Of a DNA stretch of 14,929 bases, positions 6,316-12,619 are shown in pieces. The stretch is from Spirochaetaceae bacterium (lineage in GTDB: Bacteria > Spirochaetota > Spirochaetia > UBA9216). How positions within the stretch are numbered: the stretch's first letter is position 1; the number at the start of each line of letters is the position of its first letter. The notes under the pieces are model-generated. The model worked only from the letters and a program-made list of their open reading frames with translations. It was not told where the DNA came from and made no database searches. The stretch spans positions 1 through 14,929 of the forward strand of contig JAQQAK010000281.1 of assembly GCA_028527945.1 (NCBI GenBank). The letters run 5' to 3'. The position numbers and the translations under genes were made by a program.

Positions 6316-6708
6316 ATCAATATTCTTATATCAAACAGTAAAGACACTCCAATTTATAAGCAAATAAGCTCACAGATAAAGAAAGAAATTCTTGATGGAA
6401 ATATAAAACCAGGCGGAAGCCTCCCATCAATTAGATCTCTTGCTTCTGAACTTTCAGTCAGCGTAATCACAACAAAAAAAGCTTATGAAGAACTTGAAAG
6501 AGAGGGACTTGTAGAGACAGTCCCAGGCAAAGGATTTTTTGCAGGTGGAAACAACAACCTTCTTAGAGAACGAAGGCTCAAATTGCTTGAGAATCTGCTT
6601 GAAGAAGTTATCAAACAGTCAGATTATCTTGACCTAAGCGAAGAAGAACTTTTCGGTATTTATAAATTATTAAAGGAGGAAAAAATTGAAAACAGCGATA
6701 GAAATTAA
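6316..6708 (+). CDS. GntR-family (YtrA subfamily) transcriptional repressor, apparent ATC start
   Basis: The product has 130 residues, normal for YtrA-type regulators. After the initiator it reads NILISNSKDTPIYKQISSQI, then the winged helix (LDGNIKPGGSLPSIRSLA, ELSVSVITTKKAYEELEREG, LVETVPGKGFF) and a short helical dimerisation tail ending LFGIYKLLKEEK. The family normally starts Met-Asn-Ile-Ile-Ile-Ser-Asn-Ser. Here that Met codon is ATC (6316-6318), with AGGAG 6 bases upstream and an in-frame TAG just before. No ATG, GTG or TTG lies between that stop and the DNA-binding domain. It probably represses its own operon through the nested palindrome. The 3' end overlaps the ABC ATPase gene by 23 bases. 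Alternative: a start-codon mutation or sequence error. Confidence 0.85.
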   Translation: MNILISNSKDTPIYKQISSQIKKEILDGNIKPGGSLPSIRSLASELSVSVITTKKAYEELEREGLVETVPGKGFFAGGNNNLLRERRLKLLENLLEEVIKQSDYLDLSEEELFGIYKLLKEEKIENSDRN

Positions 6709-7612
6709 TAACCTGTCAAAAAGCTTTAAAGATTTTAATTTAAATAATATTTCTTTAAAACTTGAAGAAGGTTTTATAATGGGACTTGTCGGCCAAAACG
6801 GCGCAGGCAAGACAACACTTATAAAATTACTACTCGGACTTTTAAAACCTGATTATGGAGAAATAACTCTCCTTGAAAGAAATTTTTTTAAAGATGAATT
6901 AGCATTAAAACAGGAAATAGGATTCATTATAGATGATGCCCAATGGTACGACAGTTTTAACCTTTCAGAAATTATTAAGATCATATCCCCCTTTTATCAA
7001 AAATGGGACAACAATATTTTTGATAAGTATATGAAAGACTTTAACCTGAATAACAATCAGAAGTACGGTGAACTATCTCGTGGAATGAAAATGAAATTCA
7101 ATCTTGCGATAGCCCTGAGTCATAAGGCAAGACTTATAATTATGGATGAACCCACATCTGGACTCGATCCTGTAATCAGGGCTGAACTTCTTGAAATACT
7201 ACAAAAACTTATTGCTGAAGAAAATAGATCAGTTTTATTTTCAAGCCATATCTCAACTGATATTGAAAAAATTGCGGATTATATAACATTTATTAATGAT
7301 GGTGAAATATTATTCAGCGAATCAAAAGAAGATCTTTTTGAAAAATACATTCTGGTCAAAGGTAATAAAAATCTCTTGGACTCAGGAATCATAAAAGATT
7401 TTAACGCCTCAATGATGCATGAACATTCTTTTACCGCATTAAGTTCAGATTCAGAATTAATTAAACGCAAGTTTTCAAATTACTTTGATGACGGCAGCTT
7501 AATACAAGAAAAGCTTTCAATAGACGATATTATGCTGCTTTACATAAAAGGAAATACTAAAAAAGATTCCTCACAATTAAAATCGAATGTTCAAGGAGGA
7601 ACAAATGCTTAG
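6686..7612 (+). CDS. ABC transporter ATP-binding protein (YtrB/BcrA-like)
   Basis: This 308-residue ATPase energises export or membrane stress functions together with the next gene. It has Walker A GQNGAGKT (36-43), signature LSRGM (130-134, a common variant of LSGGQ), Walker B LIIMDEP (150-156), D-loop SGLD and switch His188 in FSSH. About 90 C-terminal residues after the nucleotide-binding domain form an accessory region, as in ABC-2 type exporters. The start is TTG (6686) with AGGAGG 6 bases upstream. It overlaps the repressor gene by 23 bases and the permease gene by 8. The substrate is unknown. Related GntR-ABC modules in Firmicutes respond to cell-wall antibiotics. Confidence 0.93.
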   Translation: MKTAIEINNLSKSFKDFNLNNISLKLEEGFIMGLVGQNGAGKTTLIKLLLGLLKPDYGEITLLERNFFKDELALKQEIGFIIDDAQWYDSFNLSEIIKIISPFYQKWDNNIFDKYMKDFNLNNNQKYGELSRGMKMKFNLAIALSHKARLIIMDEPTSGLDPVIRAELLEILQKLIAEENRSVLFSSHISTDIEKIADYITFINDGEILFSESKEDLFEKYILVKGNKNLLDSGIIKDFNASMMHEHSFTALSSDSELIKRKFSNYFDDGSLIQEKLSIDDIMLLYIKGNTKKDSSQLKSNVQGGTNA

Positions 7613-8273
7613 CCTTGTTTACAAAGATTTCTTACTTCAAAGAGGTTCTAAAGCCTTTGTGTATATGATAATTCTACCAATAGCCGGGGCTCTTTCTATA
7701 ATCTCTGAAACACAGCTTTGGATGCTCCCCTATCTTGCAGGAAGCTACATGTATATAATCTATGCAAACGCACTTGATGATAAGCATCGTACAGAAAAAC
7801 TGTTACTTTCAATGCCTATAAGCAGAAATACAATTGTACTATCAAAATATCTTGGAATATTCTTTTATATGATTGCGTTTCTTGTTCTTTCATTTATTTG
7901 TTCTTTTTTTGCAATATTAATTATACCACAGGAAGATCCTTCAATTTTATCAATTCAGAAGATTATTGAAACACTTATAATGACATCTATTTACTTTGGG
8001 CTTCAACTTCCATTAACCTTCAAACTTGGTTACCAGAATAGCCGCTGGGTAAATTATTTTTCTCTTTTATTTTCAATCGGGTTATATATTGCTATTTTAA
8101 AAGGAACGAACGCAATCTATAATATTGATGTAGCAAGTCTCCAGGAGGCGGCATACTATATTACAAGATTATCTACAGGAATCTGGAATTTAATATTAAT
8201 TGCTGCATCAACAGTAATTACTTTTATATCAGTCAAGTTTTCAATAAAATATTACAAGGAGAGGGAATTCTGA
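7605..8273 (+). CDS. ABC-2 type transporter permease
   Basis: The 222-residue membrane protein has six hydrophobic segments, near 16-34, 38-56, 83-107, 118-138, 148-166 and 192-214. The start MLSLVYKDFLLQR, the LDDKHRTEKLLLSMPISR loop and the following IVLSKYLG match the small ABC-2 permease family (ABC2_membrane_5 type), which pairs with YtrB-like ATPases. An ATG at 7587 is in frame, but AAGGAGG (7593-7599) stands 5 bases before the ATG at 7605, which fixes the start and gives an 8-base overlap with the ATPase gene. It very likely forms a dimeric permease with that ATPase. Confidence 0.88.
   Translation: MLSLVYKDFLLQRGSKAFVYMIILPIAGALSIISETQLWMLPYLAGSYMYIIYANALDDKHRTEKLLLSMPISRNTIVLSKYLGIFFYMIAFLVLSFICSFFAILIIPQEDPSILSIQKIIETLIMTSIYFGLQLPLTFKLGYQNSRWVNYFSLLFSIGLYIAILKGTNAIYNIDVASLQEAAYYITRLSTGIWNLILIAASTVITFISVKFSIKYYKEREF
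8256..8261 (+). promoter_or_regulatory. ribosome binding site pointing to a CTG start
   Basis: AAGGAG lies inside the last codons of the permease, 8 bases before CTG 8270-8272 and 5 bases before ATT 8267-8269. No ATG, GTG or TTG is near it in any useful frame. Confidence 0.5.
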
Positions 8274-8998
8274 ACAGTCTTTCGTTTAATTGTCCTTCAT
8301 GCGGAAAAAAACACAAAATAGAAACAAAAGCTGCGGAAAAATGCTGTGTAAAGTTAATAGAACAACTTGAGACAAGTGGTTCTATTAACTTTGAATCTCC
8401 AGATGAAAAATGCTTCTCAACCAGACCGCTTTTTGAAGACAGCCGGGGACAAATGTTTGGTATTCTTGTTTGTGAAAATCCAATAACAAAAGCGCCGGTC
8501 ATTCTGAAAGCATTTTCAGGACAATTCAACGGACTATGGAATGCACCAGGATGGGCTCCGCCTCTAATTAATGTAGACAATTTCAAAAAGGCCGTAGAAA
8601 AGGTTGATCCTGAATTAAAAGAATTAACCGCCAAAATAAAAAAAAATCCGGACAACAGCCAGAAAAATAAACTCATAGAATACCGGAGAACTATTTCTCA
8701 AGCGCATATGCGAGAAATTCATGAAATGTACAATATTAGAAATTTTAACAAAGAAACTACAAACTTATTTAATTTATTCCATCACAAAAAAGGAATACCT
8801 GCAGGAACAGGTGACTGCTGTGCGCCCAAACTTTTAAATCAGGCAATAATTCTTGGTCTAAAACCTCTCAGCCTTGCAGAGTTCTTCTGGGGAAGAGAAA
8901 ACCGTTCAGGAACAAAACAACATAAAATATTTTATCCCCCATGTGAAGAAAAATGCAGACCTATTCTTGGATTCATGCTTTGCGGAGCTGATAAATGA
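8270..8998 (+). CDS. cysteine-containing N-terminal-half protein of an RluA-type pseudouridine synthase, apparent CTG start
   Basis: The frame is open well upstream of the first ATG (8453) and the protein pattern continues there (FNCPSCGKKH, KAAEKCCVKLIEQLE). I place the start at CTG 8270-8272, which forms a CTGA overlap with the permease stop, giving 242 residues. The sequence resembles the N-terminal half of long RluA-family proteins of Bacteroides and Vibrio: GQMFGILVCEN, LKAFSGQFNG, GWAPPLIN, IPAGTGDCCAPKLL (176-189), LSLAEFFWG and YPPCEEKCRPILGFML (222-237). Conserved Cys183/184 and C225-x3-C229 suggest metal binding. A helix opened by Cys, a strand, and a second Cys pair before a helix recall the nucleotide deaminase fold, but this is speculation. 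It overlaps the next gene by ATGA. Its role, probably in RNA modification with that gene, is inferred. Confidence 0.75.
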   Translation: MNSLSFNCPSCGKKHKIETKAAEKCCVKLIEQLETSGSINFESPDEKCFSTRPLFEDSRGQMFGILVCENPITKAPVILKAFSGQFNGLWNAPGWAPPLINVDNFKKAVEKVDPELKELTAKIKKNPDNSQKNKLIEYRRTISQAHMREIHEMYNIRNFNKETTNLFNLFHHKKGIPAGTGDCCAPKLLNQAIILGLKPLSLAEFFWGRENRSGTKQHKIFYPPCEEKCRPILGFMLCGADK

Positions 8999-9678
8999 AT
9001 ATTGAGGTTTTATACTCTGACAGTTCAATTGTTGTAATAAATAAACCTCATGGATTACTCTCTGTTCCAGGTCGAGGTAAAAATAAACAAAATAGTGCTG
9101 CTTCACAAATTATTGTATTATTCAAAGATTGCATTCCACAACCTTCTGTACACAGGCTGGATATGGATACCTCCGGCTTGATGGTATTTGCGTTGACAAA
9201 AGACACGCATAGAGATCTTTCAATTCAGTTTCAGAACTCTGAAGTAAAAAAAGAGTATATTGCCGTTCTTGACGGATTGTTAGCGCCGGAACTAGGAGAT
9301 AATGGAACCATAAAACTGAAGTTCAGACTAAATCCTGATAACCGACCGTATCAAATTTATGATCCAGAAAACGGAAAAGAAGGTATTACTGAATGGAAAC
9401 GTATTGATCAAAAAAATAATCAATCAAGAATACTGTTCACCCCTAAAACAGGAAGGTCTCATCAACTAAGGCTTCATTCTGCACAACCTGTAAAAATAAT
9501 TAACAAAATAAACAAAGGAGGCTTGGGCTGCCCAATTTTGGGTGACAGACTTTATGGAAGCAGCACTGACAAAAAACACGAACAAGGAGAAAGGATGCTG
9601 CTTCATGCTTCCAAGCTTGAGTTTATTCACCCGGTATCAAAAAAACATATGTTTTTTACAAAAGATCCAGATTTCTAG
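8995..9678 (+). CDS. RluA-family pseudouridine synthase
   Basis: The 227-residue enzyme converts uridine to pseudouridine in rRNA or tRNA. It shows INKPHGLLSVPG (15-26), the catalytic motif HRLDMDTSG with Asp56, VKKEYIAVLDG (84-94), TGRSHQLRLH (152-161) and PILGDRLYG (180-188), in the normal order for the RluA catalytic domain. There is no S4 RNA-binding domain. The start ATG overlaps the preceding stop (ATGA, 8995-8998) with GGAG 7 bases upstream, so the two are co-translated. RluA, RluC, RluD or TruC-like specificity cannot be told from sequence alone. The stop is shared with the convergent dehydrogenase gene. Confidence 0.92.
   Translation: MNIEVLYSDSSIVVINKPHGLLSVPGRGKNKQNSAASQIIVLFKDCIPQPSVHRLDMDTSGLMVFALTKDTHRDLSIQFQNSEVKKEYIAVLDGLLAPELGDNGTIKLKFRLNPDNRPYQIYDPENGKEGITEWKRIDQKNNQSRILFTPKTGRSHQLRLHSAQPVKIINKINKGGLGCPILGDRLYGSSTDKKHEQGERMLLHASKLEFIHPVSKKHMFFTKDPDF
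9675..9678. other. shared CTAG: overlapping stop codons of convergent genes
   Basis: The palindrome CTAG supplies TAG to rluA-like on the + strand (9676-9678) and TAG to the dehydrogenase on the minus strand (9675-9677). There is therefore no intergenic space and no separate terminator between the two operons. Confidence 0.9.
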
Positions 9679-11321
9679 TAGTTCTGTTCGAGGATTTCTA
9701 AAATATCACAAACATCAAGTTCAACAGGGTTATAAACAATAGAGGCATCACCTATAGAAGTTTCAGCTATTGTTATAAAGTCTGATTTCTTAACCAAAGA
9801 CTCACCTTCTCTATCCTTAATCTCGGAAAGATTTGTAGGGTGGCGTCCATTTGTAAGCTCCTGAAGTTTTTTATTCATAGTCCTTATATATTCAATAGTT
9901 TCATGCGCACGTTTTTCAGGCAGAGTTTTGGCGGCAACATCTTCTCCTGCTATATATGGCAAGAGCTGCTCTAACTCTTTAGATATTTTTCTATAATTAT
10001 ATTCAAGAGCCGGAGGCAGCAGAACCGCCATACAACAACCATGAGCAGCATGGCAGACAGCACCGACAGAGTGCCCTATTGTATGAACCATTCCAACCAT
10101 TGAATTTGAAAATGCTTGTCCTGCAAACATTGATGCGATTGCAAGATTATAACGCAATTGAAGATTCTCAGGCTCATTAACAGAAGAAATTAAATTGTCA
10201 CGTATAAGCTCTATTGCTTTTAAAGCAAACATATCACTGACAGGATTCTTACCAAGACATGTAAAAGCTTCTATTGAATGAGATAGTGCATCCATAGCAG
10301 TCATAGCAGTTATATGAGAAGGCAATGAAGCAGTCAATTTACTGTCCAAAATAGCATAATCTGCCTGCAAATTATTTGACAAATATAAACATTTACGCTG
10401 CCGCTCATCGTCTGTAATTACAGCTACATTGGTAACTTCTGAGCCAGTTCCTGAGGTTGTTGGAACAGCAATAAAGGGTGTTGAAAAAGCTTCCAGAACA
10501 TTGGAACCCGCCATACTCAAAAGATCATCATCTTCATTGGCAAGTGCAAGAAGAACTCCCTTTGCAGTATCAAGAACAGAGCCTCCGCCAATAGCAACAA
10601 TTAAATCGCACCCATTTTGTTTAAACAGCCGGCTTATTTCGTTAACAACAGTACTGTTTGAATCTGGTGGTATTTTATCAAAAACAGTACAATTCAGTCC
10701 TTCCAGAGAATCAACAACAGGCCCTACAAGGGTTCTGGCAACAATTCCTTTAGATAACACCATTGGACGCCTTAAATCTTTACTAAGAGCCTTTATAACG
10801 TCAGGAAGTTGTTTTAAAGTATCATCCCCGGCAATAACGCTAGTCCTGCATGCAAAAATAAATGAATCAGGAATACTCAATTTTTTTGGAACTTTAACAA
10901 GACCATCGCTGACAGATAAAGCAAAATTTTCTATAAAATTTTTAAGCCTGGCCGATTTTTTTATAAACATAGAGTCAATTACAATTATATTAGTTCCGGT
11001 ATTATTAAAATCGTCCAGCTCCTCTTCTGAGAGCAGAATCCAGATAGTAAAACGTTTTTCATCAGAAAAATTGGCTTTCATCTTTTTACTACCCGCTAAA
11101 ATTAGGCAGTCAGAATCATTTAAAGCTGCCTTGCTTAAAGGTAATTGTTCATCTTCAAAATGAATGAATGATGAGGCCTTCTTAGCCTTTTTATAATATT
11201 TATCTTCATAAACGACACATGGATTTGTTACTCCCATAAGAGACATCTCATAGCCAAGTTGGTTCAACATACCACGTCCGCACATTATAGTTCCTGCCGG
11301 ATTTATTTTTATACTATTCAT
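9675..11321 (-). CDS. iron-containing alcohol dehydrogenase with extra N-terminal half-domain
   Basis: This 548-residue protein is about 160 residues longer than usual. Residues about 150-548 are a complete group III (Fe) alcohol dehydrogenase: NAD motif AIGGGSVLDTAKG (243-255), PTTSGTGSEVTNVAVITD (287-304), and metal ligands Asp344, His348, His413 and His427 with the usual spacing. It should oxidise or reduce an alcohol/aldehyde pair with NAD(P). Residues 4-50 (INPAGTIMCGRGMLNQLG, VYEDKYYKKA) look like the start of the same family again, followed by a degenerate Rossmann-like stretch to about 148. A TTG at 11336 is in frame, but the ATG at 11319-11321 makes an ATGA overlap with the upstream stop and follows a GGTGAG, so I start there. 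The substrate is unknown. Confidence 0.9.
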   Translation of the reverse strand: MNSIKINPAGTIMCGRGMLNQLGYEMSLMGVTNPCVVYEDKYYKKAKKASSFIHFEDEQLPLSKAALNDSDCLILAGSKKMKANFSDEKRFTIWILLSEEELDDFNNTGTNIIVIDSMFIKKSARLKNFIENFALSVSDGLVKVPKKLSIPDSFIFACRTSVIAGDDTLKQLPDVIKALSKDLRRPMVLSKGIVARTLVGPVVDSLEGLNCTVFDKIPPDSNSTVVNEISRLFKQNGCDLIVAIGGGSVLDTAKGVLLALANEDDDLLSMAGSNVLEAFSTPFIAVPTTSGTGSEVTNVAVITDDERQRKCLYLSNNLQADYAILDSKLTASLPSHITAMTAMDALSHSIEAFTCLGKNPVSDMFALKAIELIRDNLISSVNEPENLQLRYNLAIASMFAGQAFSNSMVGMVHTIGHSVGAVCHAAHGCCMAVLLPPALEYNYRKISKELEQLLPYIAGEDVAAKTLPEKRAHETIEYIRTMNKKLQELTNGRHPTNLSEIKDREGESLVKKSDFITIAETSIGDASIVYNPVELDVCDILEILEQNY

Positions 11322-11806
11322 TTTACTCTCACCCAATTTTTGACAGCCTTCTTTGCAATAAACTTCGGAAGAAGAAGAATTTCTACTTTATTCATAAATC
11401 TAATAAAAGCGCACGCATATGGAAGCTCTCCACTAATAGCGAGCCTACCATTAGCCTCACTTTGACATGTAGATTCCTGAAAGGTAAACATAAGCCATGC
11501 AGCCTCAATACTTTTTAGATATACTGAAAGTATTGTTTGACTACTATCCGCTTTTTTTATTTTTTTAACCTTATCGCCAACTTTTTGAAAAGTTACAGAA
11601 GGACCATTCGAAAGAACTCCAAAAGTGAAAAATGATTTATCTGGAAAATATTTTAGCTCGTCAATAACCCCAGATCTTCTGCAAGCAATCTTTGGGATAA
11701 ACCACCCAAGAGTACTCATAATAATAGAGCAATAAAACTTTTTGAGGCCATTATTTTTACTTTTTGCATACTCGATTTTTGGTATCTGCACTTTGTCTGA
11801 AGTCAT
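11318..11806 (-). CDS. hypothetical protein, possibly SCP2-like lipid-binding
   Basis: I do not firmly recognise this 162-residue protein. It lacks a signal peptide. The order of segments, with NGPSVTFQKVGDKVKKI, then SVYLKSIEAAWLMFTFQEST, then ANGRLAISGELPYACAFIRF and VEILLLPKFIAKKAVK, resembles the sterol-carrier-protein-2 fold, where a hydrophobic tunnel binds lipids. This is a low-certainty reading. A TTG at 11812 is in frame, but GGAG (11818-11815) is 8 bases before the ATG at 11806 and only 2 before the TTG, so I use the ATG. It is coupled by ATGA to the iron dehydrogenase, suggesting that the two act together, perhaps on a lipid-derived alcohol or aldehyde. Confidence 0.7.
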   Translation of the reverse strand: MTSDKVQIPKIEYAKSKNNGLKKFYCSIIMSTLGWFIPKIACRRSGVIDELKYFPDKSFFTFGVLSNGPSVTFQKVGDKVKKIKKADSSQTILSVYLKSIEAAWLMFTFQESTCQSEANGRLAISGELPYACAFIRFMNKVEILLLPKFIAKKAVKNWVRVK

Positions 11807-11846
11807 AAACAATTCTCCATGAAAATCTTAAAAACGCTCAAGCGAT

Positions 11847-11864
11847 AGTGAGTAACCACTCACT
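11847..11864. promoter_or_regulatory. TetR-style operator upstream of the SCP2-like/dehydrogenase pair
   Basis: AGTGAGT (11847-11853), AACC, ACTCACT (11858-11864) form a perfect inverted repeat with 7-base arms and a 4-base centre. This size and the GAGTGAGT/ACTCACTC wording are typical of TetR-family operators. It lies 41 bases before the start codon, just after an AT-rich stretch (11865-11905) suited to a promoter. No TetR gene is present in the window. Confidence 0.6.
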
Positions 11865-11891
11865 CTTATAAAATAATATAACATAATTTCC

Positions 11892-11917
11892 CTTTTAAAG
11901 CATAATTAATTTAAAAG
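11892..11917. repeat. AT-rich inverted repeat at the end of arfB
   Basis: CTTTTAAA (11892-11899) and TTTAAAAG (11910-11917) are perfect 8-base arms around 10 bases and include the arfB stop codon. It might slow or end arfB transcription, but the stem is almost all A-T and lacks a T-run directly after it. Confidence 0.3.
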
Positions 11918-12336
11918 TCTTTGGTAAAATTTTTTCCGCGAGAGGCTTTTATATAGCTTTTTCTCTTCTTATTATTTATACGTCTTTCAACAGAAGCCCT
12001 GGTTGGTTTTGTTGAATGTCTTGTGGGAACTTTTTTTACACTTTCATATATTAACAAAGCCATTCTTTCTACAGCAGCTTCTCTATTTTTGAGTTGATTT
12101 CTATGCTCATTTGATTTTATATAAATCTGTTCCTTAGAATTAATTCTACCTGATAATTTCTGATAAACAAGACTTTGCTCATGCAATGTTAAAGATTTTA
12201 AATCACTTACACATACTACAAGAAGAACACTTGTATTAACCTTGTTTACATTCTGCCCTCCAGGACCACCTGATCTGGAAAAAGTAAATTGTCCAGAGCT
12301 CTCTATATCTTCTTTAATGTCTTTAATATTTGCCAT
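11911..12336 (-). CDS. arfB: ribosome rescue peptidyl-tRNA hydrolase ArfB
   Basis: The 141-residue protein releases the peptide from ribosomes stalled without a stop codon. It has the release-factor motif SGGPGGQNVNKVNTSV with GGQ at 26-28, then the conserved stretch KSNEHRNQLKNREAAVERM. A basic tail (KPTRASVERRINNKKRK to the end) inserts into the empty mRNA channel. The length and the tail match E. coli ArfB (YaeJ, about 140 residues) and exclude the much larger RF1/RF2. The ATG at 12334-12336 has only a weak GAGA-type ribosome binding site. It appears to be a single-gene unit, divergent from adhE. Confidence 0.95.
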   Translation of the reverse strand: MANIKDIKEDIESSGQFTFSRSGGPGGQNVNKVNTSVLLVVCVSDLKSLTLHEQSLVYQKLSGRINSKEQIYIKSNEHRNQLKNREAAVERMALLIYESVKKVPTRHSTKPTRASVERRINNKKRKSYIKASRGKNFTKDF

Positions 12337-12619
12337 AATTCTTTCTCTATATCAAGAATATAACTCTTTTCAAGCTTATTAAATATTATAATTTTAAATA
12401 TTTTCTGCTTTTTTAAATAGTAAAATTAATTTTTATACATAGATAATTTCGCAGCAAACCAAAGCAATTTTGATAGAGTGTTAAACCATCTCAATATATA
12501 TAAATATTTATTTATCTTTTTAATTCAAAAAGAACTTGACCTTTTTTTAAAGTTTCTCTAATCTTTTTTAGATATTTACTTATCGATATACTATTATTCT
12601 ATATATAAGAGAGGGTTTC
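12337..12619. other. AT-rich divergent intergenic region between arfB and adhE
   Basis: The 283 bases hold the adhE promoter (12536-12564). I see no small gene, no RNA gene and no clear Rex-type operator (TTGTGA...TCACAA). For arfB, a TATAAA on the minus strand near 12436-12441 is a possible -10 box without a convincing -35. Confidence 0.6.
12536..12564 (+). promoter_or_regulatory. promoter of adhE
   Basis: TTGACC (12536-12541), a spacer of exactly 17 bases and TAATCT (12559-12564). Transcription would start near 12571, giving a leader of about 49 bases. Confidence 0.65.

Noticed and set aside
6316..6708. GntR gene as a dead pseudogene
   Set aside because: The frame is intact to its stop, the winged helix is complete, the length is normal and a well-placed ribosome binding site remains; only the start codon is odd.
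8233..8676. 147-codon open frame on the minus strand opposite the cysteine-containing protein
   Set aside because: The + strand frame has family motifs across the same bases; the minus product has none.
10429..11163. 244-codon open frame on the + strand inside the iron alcohol dehydrogenase
   Set aside because: It lies fully antisense to a gene with all catalytic motifs, its product is Ser/Leu-rich without family features, and it has no promoter or convincing ribosome binding site.
12581..12588. TATCGATA palindrome in the adhE leader as an operator
   Set aside because: Only eight bases in very AT-rich DNA, with no flanking symmetry.
12337..12619. Redox (Rex) operator upstream of adhE
   Set aside because: I looked for TTGTGA with TCACAA at the usual spacing and found no acceptable match.
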